Source: Flavobacteriaceae bacterium
GTDB lineage: Bacteria > Bacteroidota > Bacteroidia > Flavobacteriales > Flavobacteriaceae
Assembly: GCA_018623655.1 (NCBI GenBank)
Contig: JAAZVG010000006.1
Span: 1 to 22,915 of the forward strand
Reading direction: 5' to 3'
DNA: 22,915 nucleotides
The notes beneath the pieces are model-generated. The model did not search any database and was not told the origin of the DNA. It saw only the letters and a program-made list of their open reading frames with translations. A program made the translations under genes and the position numbers. Below are positions 6,328 to 14,115 of this stretch, piece by piece. Positions within the stretch are counted from its first letter, which is position 1, and each line of letters starts with the position of its first letter.

Positions 6328-7621
6328 GAAAATCGTCATTATCGGCAATGGTATTGCAGGAAGTACTCTAGCACTTCAGTTAGCTGAGAAAGGGACTGCT
6401 TCAGTGACTCTGATCTCTGATGAAAGCTCTTATTTCTTCTCTCGAACTGCTCTGATGTATGTCTATATGGGGCATTTAACCAAAGAGCAACTCGAACCCG
6501 TTTCTAGAGAAAGCTGGGACCAATCTCCCATTCAGCGAGTCAAGGCTCAGGTTTTATCGATTAGCCCAGAAGATAAAGAGCTATCCTTTCGAACCAGTGA
6601 AGAAGACGTAAAGCAACTATCCTATGATCGACTAGTGATTGCAACAGGCTCAAAACCTGCCTTTTACGATTGGAAAGGGCAAGAGGCTGAAGGGGTCTTA
6701 GGGCTCTACCATTTAAGTGATTTAGACAGACTAGAAAAATGGGCTCCGAATGCTTCTGCTTGTCCCGAAGCCGTTGTGATTGGGGGCGGATTAATTGGTA
6801 TCGAACTCTGCGAAATGCTGCTTAGTCGCCAAATAAAAACCACCCTAATAATTAGAGAAAACTTTTTCTGGTCAAGTCACTTGCCAGAATCTGATGCTCA
6901 GTTCGTAGAAAAGCACCTCCATTTGCACCGCTTAAATCTCATTAAAGAAGATGAGCTGCAAGAAATAAATGAAGATGAAAACGGTCACGTTTCTTCGGTT
7001 CAAACCAAGAAAGGAGAAACGATTTCGTGCAGATTGGTCGGAATCACTACCGGTGTTCGCCCAAACATTGAGTTTTTAAGAGATAGTGGATTAGACATAG
7101 ATAAGGGATTACTTGTCGATGAACACTTAAAAACCTCAGATCCCTCGATATATGCCATTGGCGATTGCGCCCAGCTAAGAAATCCACTCCCGAATCGTTT
7201 GGCGATAGAACCCGTATGGTATACTGGAAAATTGATGGGGGAAACCCTTGCTCAGACTTTTTCTGGCGAACCAATCAAATACAATCCCGGAGTATGGTAC
7301 AACTCAGCAAAGTTCTTCGACCTCGAATACCAGACCTATGGCAAAGTCAGTCCAAAAGCATTAAAACCCAAGAGCGAGCAACATTTTCATTGGGAGACTG
7401 ATGATAAAGCGGTGACCTTGGCCTATAATGAAACATCCGGTGTATTTTTAGGAATCAACACCTTCGGTATCCGCCTGAATCATAAAATCATTAGCAGCTG
7501 GATAGAGGATCAGATTGAAGTTGAAAAAGTCGTTTTTCGTTTAGAGGAGGCACACTTCGATCCAGAATTTAGTAATCGATATTACAAACAGATTAAACAT
7601 GCATTCGTACAGAACCACTAG
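6320..7621 (+). CDS. FAD/NAD(P)-dependent pyridine nucleotide oxidoreductase
   Basis: 433 residues from ATG 6320 (MDEKIVIIGNGIAG). An ATG at 6293 is in frame but would add nine residues ahead of the FAD fold, so it is less likely. Two Rossmann motifs are visible: GNGIAG at residues 9-14 for FAD, and VVIGGGLIGIEL near 150-160 for NAD(P)H. LVIATGSKP and IYAIGDCAQLRNP complete the FAD-binding pattern. No redox CxxxxC motif is present, so it is of the rubredoxin-reductase/NirB-like kind rather than a disulfide reductase. The C-terminal 90 residues probably form the interface domain. Translation is coupled to the 18-codon ORF (ATGGATGA) and its end overlaps the polyferredoxin gene by 23 nt, so the two likely form one electron-transfer unit. 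Substrate unknown. Confidence 0.85.
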   Translation: MDEKIVIIGNGIAGSTLALQLAEKGTASVTLISDESSYFFSRTALMYVYMGHLTKEQLEPVSRESWDQSPIQRVKAQVLSISPEDKELSFRTSEEDVKQLSYDRLVIATGSKPAFYDWKGQEAEGVLGLYHLSDLDRLEKWAPNASACPEAVVIGGGLIGIELCEMLLSRQIKTTLIIRENFFWSSHLPESDAQFVEKHLHLHRLNLIKEDELQEINEDENGHVSSVQTKKGETISCRLVGITTGVRPNIEFLRDSGLDIDKGLLVDEHLKTSDPSIYAIGDCAQLRNPLPNRLAIEPVWYTGKLMGETLAQTFSGEPIKYNPGVWYNSAKFFDLEYQTYGKVSPKALKPKSEQHFHWETDDKAVTLAYNETSGVFLGINTFGIRLNHKIISSWIEDQIEVEKVVFRLEEAHFDPEFSNRYYKQIKHAFVQNH

Positions 7622-9038
7622 TATACAAAAGGTGTTTACCTACATAGGATTGGCTGGCCTAGCGGTTATAATCATTGCGGGATTCGGTGCTTCTATATTT
7701 AAATCAACAGGTCTTTTTCTCGGCCTAGGCCTGATAAGCACCGGAGTAATCGGCTATACTTTTTCGAGCTATTCAGGCCTGCCAGCTGGTATTAAAAACA
7801 ACGGTATTTGGTATCGATCACTTACCTCTAGGGGTATTGTGGCCTGGGTGGTCGGAGTGGTTTTAACCGCCTTTTACATTATTCTCTACTTTTATCCTGA
7901 ACACTTAGAGGGGCTTATTCGCCTTTTCGACCCTTTAAGCGAGGGATTGAGCGGAAAAAAAGCTTCACAGTGGTTCGTTTACGGAGTACTTTATACGCTT
8001 GCCATTGTGCTATTCGGAATTAAGTTTATTATAAAATACAAGCACTCGAAGTACCAAAAATATCGTACCTATAGTGTTCTCTTTTTTCAGACCATTTTCG
8101 CGTTTTTGATACCAGAAATCATGGCTCGGCTTAATGGAGACTTGCCGTATTACGATTTAAAAAGTATTTGGCCGTTGAACTACTATTTATTTGACGGTAA
8201 CTACCTCGATGGATTTCTAAAAAGTGGTAATATAGGAACTGCACTTTTGATCTTTGGTATTCTTAGCACGCTGATTATTACTCCTATTTTGACCTATAAG
8301 TTTGGCAAACGATGGTATTGCTCTTGGGTTTGTGGTTGTGGCGGTCTCGCTGAAACTGCAGGAGACCCCTTTCGACAATTGAGCGATAAAAGTCTTCGAG
8401 CATGGAAACTCGAAAGATGGATGATTCATCTGATTCTCGTTTGGGTCTTTATAAGTACCGTTGGAGTGGTTTACAGCTATCTCTTGCAAGCCCCAGAATC
8501 TTATTTCGTCGGTCCTAAAACCTTCATTGTTGGAATAAGCCTACTTTTCAGTCTTGTGGTGGGATTAATTCTTTGGAAGCGGAGAAATTGGCTTGCTAAA
8601 GACGCCCAGTCATCAGCTATTGCGATTGGCTCAGTAGTTCTTTTACTCTTAGGGTTCTTCTTTTTTAGCCAGAGTGATCGGGTACTTTTCATCCCCTCTT
8701 ATCAAATTCGTTCAGCCTACGGATTCTTCATAGGAAGTATTTTTTCTGGGGTGATTGGAACAGGGTTTTATCCGATACTAGGAAACAGAGTATGGTGCAG
8801 ATTCGGATGTCCCATGGCTGCGATTTTAGGGATTCAGCAAAAGCTCTTCTCAAAATTCAAAATTAGTACTAATGGAGGGCAGTGTATCTCTTGCGGAAAC
8901 TGCTCAGCCTACTGTGAAATGGGAATAGACGTACGTGCCTACGCCCAGCGTGAAGAACCGATAAAAAGAGCCTCTTGTGTAGGATGCGGAATCTGCTCGG
9001 CCGTATGTCCAAGGGGGGTACTTCGACTAGAGTCATGA
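7599..9038 (+). CDS. NapH/NosR-like membrane polyferredoxin (4Fe-4S binding protein)
   Basis: 479 residues from ATG 7599, overlapping the oxidoreductase by 23 nt; a GTG at 7632 preceded by AAAAG is an alternative start. Hydrophobic helices fill most of residues 10-410. Two NapH-type cysteine turns lie between helices: RWYCSWVCGCGG in the middle and VWCRFGCPMAA near 405. The C-terminus has two classical 4Fe-4S motifs, CISCGNCSAYCEM and CVGCGICSAVCP. Proteins of this layout pass electrons between quinol or flavoproteins and soluble acceptors at the membrane. Next to the FAD protein it may take electrons from NAD(P)H; in a complete arsenosugar set it might serve the radical-SAM enzyme ArsS, which is absent here. 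Its stop overlaps the next ATG (ATGA). Confidence 0.85.
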   Translation: MHSYRTTSIQKVFTYIGLAGLAVIIIAGFGASIFKSTGLFLGLGLISTGVIGYTFSSYSGLPAGIKNNGIWYRSLTSRGIVAWVVGVVLTAFYIILYFYPEHLEGLIRLFDPLSEGLSGKKASQWFVYGVLYTLAIVLFGIKFIIKYKHSKYQKYRTYSVLFFQTIFAFLIPEIMARLNGDLPYYDLKSIWPLNYYLFDGNYLDGFLKSGNIGTALLIFGILSTLIITPILTYKFGKRWYCSWVCGCGGLAETAGDPFRQLSDKSLRAWKLERWMIHLILVWVFISTVGVVYSYLLQAPESYFVGPKTFIVGISLLFSLVVGLILWKRRNWLAKDAQSSAIAIGSVVLLLLGFFFFSQSDRVLFIPSYQIRSAYGFFIGSIFSGVIGTGFYPILGNRVWCRFGCPMAAILGIQQKLFSKFKISTNGGQCISCGNCSAYCEMGIDVRAYAQREEPIKRASCVGCGICSAVCPRGVLRLES

Positions 9039-9721
9039 TTTATGTAATTATTCCTGCACTCAACGAAGAAAAGGCAATCGCAAAGGTTATTTCAGATATC
9101 CCTAAAGTGGTCACCGAAATTGTAGTGGTTGATAACGGATCTTTAGACCGAACCTCAGTGGTTGCGAGAAATGCTGGAGCCACTGTTCTTAAAGAATCTC
9201 GAGCAGGTTACGGTTACGCCTGTTTAAAAGGAATCAATCATTTGAAAGACAAACAACAAGATGGCGATATCATTGTTTTCCTAGATGGTGATTATTCTGA
9301 TTACCCCGAAGAACTAACATCACTTGTGGCTCCTATTGAGAAAGGTAATTATGATTTAGTAATCGGCACTCGAAATAATCCTCTATTACAAAAGGGCGCA
9401 CTCACACCACAACAACGATTCGGCAATGCGCTTGCTACCCGATTAATGGCTCTATTTTATGGCGGAAAATTTACCGACCTAGGACCCTTTAGAGCCATAA
9501 GCTTTGAAGCATTAGACCGATTAAATATGCAAGATAAAACCTACGGATGGACGGTAGAAATGCAACTCAAAGCACTGAAACATAAACTAGAATATACTGA
9601 AGTACCCGTTAACTATCGTCCACGAATAGGAGAGTCGAAGGTGTCTGGAACCATAAAAGGAACAATAATGGCCGGTTATAAGATCTTAGGATGGATCTTT
9701 ATCTATGCATTTAAAAGATGA
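9035..9721 (+). CDS. Family 2 glycosyltransferase, polyprenyl/dolichyl-phosphate hexose synthase type
   Basis: 228 residues from ATG 9035, which shares ATGA with the previous stop. An upstream in-frame ATG at 8975 would place 20 residues before the fold and lies inside the polyferredoxin, so it was not chosen. Begins MIYVIIPALNEEKAI, then VVDNGSLDRT with Asp33, and the metal-binding LDGDYSD with Asp84 and Asp86. GTRNN, LGPFRAI and PVNYRPRIGESKVSG follow the pattern of dolichyl-phosphate mannose synthase-like GT2 enzymes. It has no multi-spanning tail, only a hydrophobic end (LGWIFIYAF). Likely product: a polyprenyl-phosphate sugar made at the inner face of the membrane, possibly donor for the GT-C enzyme two genes downstream. 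Sugar identity unknown. It is not the shorter TIGR04283 type. Confidence 0.85.
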   Translation: MIYVIIPALNEEKAIAKVISDIPKVVTEIVVVDNGSLDRTSVVARNAGATVLKESRAGYGYACLKGINHLKDKQQDGDIIVFLDGDYSDYPEELTSLVAPIEKGNYDLVIGTRNNPLLQKGALTPQQRFGNALATRLMALFYGGKFTDLGPFRAISFEALDRLNMQDKTYGWTVEMQLKALKHKLEYTEVPVNYRPRIGESKVSGTIKGTIMAGYKILGWIFIYAFKR

Positions 9722-11139
9722 CTTACGTTGTACTGACTTGGCAGATTGCCCTTGGTTTATGTGTGTTACTACTAAGTACTTATTCGATTTATCAATGGTA
9801 TTTAGCCATTAACTCGACTAAGCCATCTCAAAAATTCGAATTGACATTAAACGATTCCCCAACAGTAGTGGTGCAGCTACCTCTTTATAACGAAGGAAAT
9901 GCTGTTGATGAAACCTTCAAATCCCTTTTAAAGTTAAGTTACCCAAAAGAGCAACTGCTTATTCAAGTGCTTGATGATTCAACAGATAAACGGTCACAAG
10001 AAATTGCAAAAAAATGGGTAAAACGATTATGTGAATACTCTTTCAATGCGGTTTATCTCTGGAGATCAGATCGAACCGAGTTTAAGGCAGGTGCACTCAG
10101 AGAAGGCTTGGCAAAAACCGATGCCGAATTCGTAGCAATTTTAGATGCCGATTTTAGGAGTACAAAGGAATGGATAGAAAAAGGTATTGCTGCATTTAAG
10201 GATCCTACAGTTGGTGTCGTTCAATTCAGATGGAGTTACTTTAATTTAAGTGAAAACTGGTTCACCGAAATGCAGTCATTACCTCTAGAAGTTCATTTTA
10301 GAAACGAACATAAAACGAGATACAAAAAGCGCTATCTAAGTAACTTTAATGGGACGGCCGGAATATTAAGAAGAGTAGCAATAGAACAAGCAGGCGGATG
10401 GAGTGGCGACACCCTAACAGAGGATATCGATTTATCTTATCGGATTCAATTAAAAAAATATCGATTGGTTTATGTCGATTTAGACAGTTTAGATTCTGAA
10501 CTACCTAATACCTCTAGTGCCTACCGAACTCAACAGAAGAGATGGAATCAAGGAGGTGCTGAAACCCTCGTAAAACTTTTAACACCCGTCTTGCAATCTG
10601 ATTTAAGTTTCTACCAAAAACTATTTGCGCTTTTTCACTTATCTGGTTCAAGTTTCTACCTTGCTTCTTTTGGTTTATTCATTCTTAGCCTTTTTGGGTT
10701 ACCCTTGAAAACTTCAGGATTACTAAACGAGAGTACCGCATTCTGGACTTTTATTCAAGTCTCCTTAAGCTTAAATACTCTTATACTCTTATTCTGTTTT
10801 CATAAAGCCCATTCAAGATCAAACTTTCGATTCAGTACGATACGATTTATCAGATTGTTCATTACTTATATACTATATACAACAGGGTTAGGATGGCATC
10901 ATAGTAAAGCAGTAATTAAAGGACTAGTAGGCATCAAGTCTCCGTTTGAACGAACCCCTAAAAAAGGAAGTGCGATTTCGAAAAAATATCGTCTACCTTA
11001 TAGCGAATTGCTTTTCTCCATACTATTTATCGCATCTGTATTCATCGATTTTAGAATCGAGTTTTGGCCCATACTAGGAATACATCTGGTCGGAGGTCTT
11101 GGATATCTATTAAGTTTTTCACACGCATGCAAGACATAA
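9718..11139 (+). CDS. Membrane family 2 glycosyltransferase, cellulose synthase/CslA-like
   Basis: 473 residues; ATG overlaps the previous stop (ATGA). An N-terminal helix (about 5-27) precedes the catalytic domain, which holds the processive-GT2 D, DxD, D, QxxRW set: LDDSTD (Asp86/87), LDADF (Asp143/Asp145), TEDIDLS (Asp236) and QQKRW (272-276). Three or four C-terminal helices follow from about 300. Enzymes with this set extend beta-linked polysaccharides (glucan, mannan) or glycosylate lipids, with the chain crossing the membrane. No PilZ domain or BcsB partner is present. It sits between the polyprenyl-phosphate hexose synthase and the GT-C gene, so the three probably build one glycoconjugate. 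The end overlaps the next gene by 13 nt. Confidence 0.86.
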   Translation: MTYVVLTWQIALGLCVLLLSTYSIYQWYLAINSTKPSQKFELTLNDSPTVVVQLPLYNEGNAVDETFKSLLKLSYPKEQLLIQVLDDSTDKRSQEIAKKWVKRLCEYSFNAVYLWRSDRTEFKAGALREGLAKTDAEFVAILDADFRSTKEWIEKGIAAFKDPTVGVVQFRWSYFNLSENWFTEMQSLPLEVHFRNEHKTRYKKRYLSNFNGTAGILRRVAIEQAGGWSGDTLTEDIDLSYRIQLKKYRLVYVDLDSLDSELPNTSSAYRTQQKRWNQGGAETLVKLLTPVLQSDLSFYQKLFALFHLSGSSFYLASFGLFILSLFGLPLKTSGLLNESTAFWTFIQVSLSLNTLILLFCFHKAHSRSNFRFSTIRFIRLFITYILYTTGLGWHHSKAVIKGLVGIKSPFERTPKKGSAISKKYRLPYSELLFSILFIASVFIDFRIEFWPILGIHLVGGLGYLLSFSHACKT

Positions 11140-12407
11140 GACAAAATAGTTTTTATCTCCTTCTTCCTATCAGCTTTTTAGGATACTACCTCTTAGCCCA
11201 GGTAGAACGAACTGAAGTCTCGACGCTTATCGGAATATTCACCTTACTTTTTGCCAGTTATATAGTATTGCTAAAATTTAAAATTCCGCAGCTTGTGTGG
11301 ATTATTGTTGGACTCTGTTTTCGATTGGCTTTTATCGACTACACTCCGCTTCTTTCGCAAGACTACTATCGATTTATTTGGGATGGTACGCTTCTTGCCA
11401 AAGGAATAAATCCTTATCTCTACCTTCCCGATGAACTCATCGAGATATATGAGCAATGGGACTATTTATATATTGGGATGGGTTCATTGAGCTCGAGTCA
11501 CTACACGAACTATCCGATGATCAATCAGCTGCTATTTTCACTCGGTGCTCTTTCAACGAAGCCAATACTCACCTACCGACTTGTACTAATACTAGCTGAT
11601 CTCATCACCTTTAAATTACTGACCAAACTAAGCTCGCAGACTTGGGGCCTAACCTATTGGCTGTCTCCATTGGTTATTCTAGAAGGGGCAGGCAATCTTC
11701 ATTTTGAGCCGGTGATGGTCGCATTCCTCGTATTGGGACTTTATCTTTTTAAGCAAGGGAAACACCTAAAGTCTTCTATTGCATTAGCGGCATCCGTCCT
11801 TTTAAAACTGATACCCCTTATGTTCGCACCTTTACTTCTTAAAGTATTAAAGCAAAGGCAACTGAAAATTATGGTGTTTGGATTCATAGTAACCTTGGCA
11901 CTATTCACCACTCCCTTTTTAGACCCATGGTTTTTTACCACCTACAGTGAGAGTATCGGCCTGTGGTTCTCAAATTTCGAATTCAATTCTGGGATATACA
12001 GAATCATTAAAGAAATAGGGAGATTAATAGGGTTTCAAGATGGGCAAATAATTCGATTTTACGGAAAAGCGCATTCGATCGCTATCTTACTAATCGCTTT
12101 AAAGTTCACCTGGGAATGTAATCGTCTTTCAGAAGTATTAAAAAAGAGTTATCTACTTCTACTAATCTATCTTTTAAGCACCCCAACCATTCACCCCTGG
12201 TATTTAATAACACTTCTATCCCTTGGAGCAATAGTTAAAAATCCAACTGCAATTATATGGTCGTTTACGATTATTTTCAGTTATGCTGCCTATAGATTGA
12301 ATCCCATCGAGCTCCCAATGTGGCTAGTAATCCTGCAATTTATACCCGTATTGGCCTCGCTAATTAGCTTCTCTTTCCGATCATTTTTAGAAAAGAAACT
12401 TCTTTAG
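11127..12407 (+). CDS. GT-C fold mannosyltransferase-like integral membrane protein
   Basis: 426 residues from ATG 11127 (MQDIRQNSFYLLL); an earlier ATG at 11064 in the preceding gene would add 21 polar residues and is unlikely. About ten hydrophobic segments. The first large loop has the GT-C acidic signature DYTPLLSQDYYRFIWDGTLLAKGINPY (given in parts: SQDYYRFIWDG then GINPY), typical of GT87/PIG-M-like enzymes that use polyprenyl-phosphate mannose or arabinose. HPWYLI in the C-terminal half is also typical. It would transfer a sugar on the outer face of the membrane using donor made by the GT2 protein at 9035. Its last 44 nt overlap the convergent rluB gene. Confidence 0.8.
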   Translation: MQDIRQNSFYLLLPISFLGYYLLAQVERTEVSTLIGIFTLLFASYIVLLKFKIPQLVWIIVGLCFRLAFIDYTPLLSQDYYRFIWDGTLLAKGINPYLYLPDELIEIYEQWDYLYIGMGSLSSSHYTNYPMINQLLFSLGALSTKPILTYRLVLILADLITFKLLTKLSSQTWGLTYWLSPLVILEGAGNLHFEPVMVAFLVLGLYLFKQGKHLKSSIALAASVLLKLIPLMFAPLLLKVLKQRQLKIMVFGFIVTLALFTTPFLDPWFFTTYSESIGLWFSNFEFNSGIYRIIKEIGRLIGFQDGQIIRFYGKAHSIAILLIALKFTWECNRLSEVLKKSYLLLLIYLLSTPTIHPWYLITLLSLGAIVKNPTAIIWSFTIIFSYAAYRLNPIELPMWLVILQFIPVLASLISFSFRSFLEKKLL

Positions 12408-13197
12408 AATCTAGTGTTCTCCACTGACCTCTTGGGAGATCTTTTTTGGTTAGACCCGCAAACATTACTCGATCGAGTTTTGCAACCTCATAACCTAGAT
12501 GTTCGAAAATTCGACGAATAATTCGATTACGCCCCGAATGAATTTCGATACCAACTTCACGTTTCGTAGCATTAGCGATGTAAGAAATCGCGTCAACACT
12601 GATCGATCCATCGTCGAGATCAACTCCTTTTTCTATTTGTTGTAAATCGCTCACCTTTAATGCACGGTCTAACACAACGTGATAAATCTTTCGAACGGCA
12701 TAACGCGGATGAGTAAGCCTAGCAGCCATCTCTCCATCGTTAGTGAATAGTAAAAGCCCAGTAGTATTGCGATCTAATCGACCCACAGGTAAGAGACGAC
12801 TCTTGCTTGCATTTCTAATAAGATCCATAACTGTCTTGCGGCCCTTATCATCTTCAGTGGTGGTAAGAAAGTTCTTGGGTTTATTTAGAAGTACATACTC
12901 CATTTTCTCAGGAGTTAGTAATCTACCATCAAATTTTACTGAATCACCAGGTAGTACCTTATAACCCATTTCACTGACTACCTTACCGTTAACCTCAACA
13001 CTACCTGCAATAATAAAAGTATCCGCTTCTCTTCTAGAACAAATACCAGCATGCGCAATGAATCGATTCAGGCGCATACTTCCATCATCTACTTTTTTTG
13101 GCTCATTACTACTTGGCTTACTAGAACGACGACTAAAGGATCGTTGACCTCTTCGTTGTTGACCTCCTTTGCTATTTTTTGGTTTACGGTTATTCAA
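12364..13197 (-). CDS. rluB: RluB-family rRNA pseudouridine synthase, TTG start
   Basis: 277 residues. A basic, low-complexity tail (residues 1-40, rich in Arg, Ser, Lys, Gln) precedes an S4 RNA-binding domain (MRLNRFIAHAGICSRREAD, from 41) and an RsuA/RluB catalytic domain with VLLNKPKNFLTT, the GRLDRNTTGLLLFTNDGE signature carrying the catalytic Asp, and EIHSGRNRIIRRIFEHLGY. It isomerises a uridine in 23S rRNA; RluB rather than RsuA is inferred from length and tail. The start is TTG at 13197: an in-frame stop lies three codons upstream, and the next ATG would remove the tail. An ATG five-codon mini-ORF (13190-13207) directly follows the ubiA stop and overlaps the start region. Last gene of the mevalonate operon; convergent with the GT-C gene. 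Confidence 0.88.
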   Translation of the reverse strand: MNNRKPKNSKGGQQRRGQRSFSRRSSKPSSNEPKKVDDGSMRLNRFIAHAGICSRREADTFIIAGSVEVNGKVVSEMGYKVLPGDSVKFDGRLLTPEKMEYVLLNKPKNFLTTTEDDKGRKTVMDLIRNASKSRLLPVGRLDRNTTGLLLFTNDGEMAARLTHPRYAVRKIYHVVLDRALKVSDLQQIEKGVDLDDGSISVDAISYIANATKREVGIEIHSGRNRIIRRIFEHLGYEVAKLDRVMFAGLTKKDLPRGQWRTLDSKEVSFLKMIGKRS

Positions 13198-13207
13198 TGT
13201 GACTCAT

Positions 13208-14113
13208 TTAGAGCGCAAAAATAAACGCTTTTAATTGATGTAATCGATTCATGTCGAACAATAAAATGCTAAGAGTGCCTAATAACACCCAGAATTTGAG
13301 GAGCAAACGCATTTTTAAGTAAGAAAGGCTCATAAAACTGAAAATCAATTCGATGGCGACGAGGATTATAACGACAATTGAGGAAATAAAATAAAGGTGC
13401 ATTTGACCTAGATCTGCTCTTAAGCTCAAACCAAGGGCTAAGGTGGCGAGAATGAAAAGCATCGCGGCTGTAATGTTTCTGGTTTTAGATTCTCCCAGCT
13501 TAATAGGTAAGGAGTGTAACCCAATAGAAAGATCCCCTTTAAGATTATTAAGATCTTTCAATTGAACTAAAATCCATAGAAGCAGAAACAAGAAGCCAGC
13601 AAAAAGTAAAATTCGGATTTCGAAATGTCTATAGTACAGAAATAAGACAACGATTGGGCATACTGCTAGAAACGCACTGAGCAAAGACCCCCAAATAAAG
13701 AGGGAACGAATTCTATGGGAGTATAGCCAAATGGTCGTGATGTATCCGACGAAAAAAAGCGCTGCCAGAAGAGAGACTTTAAGCGCCATTAAAAAGGCGA
13801 TTAGATTTAGCAGGAGATATCCACGCATTAGCGATGATAATGACCATTGACCGTCAATTACCGTTTTTAAAGGACGATTAATAAGATCTTTCGGATGATC
13901 GTAATATTGGTTGATTAAATATCCCCCCGTAACAACAAAAAAGCTAGAGGCAACGAGCAGATGTAACTCTAGGTTTCCCAATAAATCAGAGACCGGGTGA
14001 GACAATCCGAGAATAAAGATTGCGGATAGGTATTGAGCTAAGACCACCAAAAGGCCATTTTGGAGTCGCGTTACACTAAAAAAAGTAAGAAGATGTCGCT
14101 TGACACTAAGCAT
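13208..14113 (-). CDS. UbiA-family polyprenyltransferase
   Basis: 301 residues, with about eight to nine hydrophobic helices. Both Asp-rich prenyl-diphosphate sites are present: NQYYDHPKDLINRP (N-x3-D-x3-D) in the N-terminal half and KDLNNLKGDLSIGLHSLPI in the C-terminal half. UbiA enzymes attach a polyprenyl chain to an acceptor at the membrane. Bacteroidota homologues next to mevalonate genes are often annotated as geranylgeranylglycerol-phosphate geranylgeranyltransferase-like; menaquinone or haem prenylation are alternatives, but no partner gene here supports them. It starts 2 nt after the GHMP kinase stop, so translation is probably coupled, and it is followed by rluB after 10 nt. Confidence 0.85.
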   Translation of the reverse strand: MLSVKRHLLTFFSVTRLQNGLLVVLAQYLSAIFILGLSHPVSDLLGNLELHLLVASSFFVVTGGYLINQYYDHPKDLINRPLKTVIDGQWSLSSLMRGYLLLNLIAFLMALKVSLLAALFFVGYITTIWLYSHRIRSLFIWGSLLSAFLAVCPIVVLFLYYRHFEIRILLFAGFLFLLLWILVQLKDLNNLKGDLSIGLHSLPIKLGESKTRNITAAMLFILATLALGLSLRADLGQMHLYFISSIVVIILVAIELIFSFMSLSYLKMRLLLKFWVLLGTLSILLFDMNRLHQLKAFIFAL

Positions 14114-14115
14114 AC

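Noticed and set aside
9035..9721. Assignment of this GT2 as the TIGR04283 partner of arsenosugar clusters
   Set aside because: The sequence follows the dolichyl-phosphate mannose synthase-like pattern (DNGSLDRT, LDGDYSD, YRPRIGESKVSG), not the TIGR04283 pattern.
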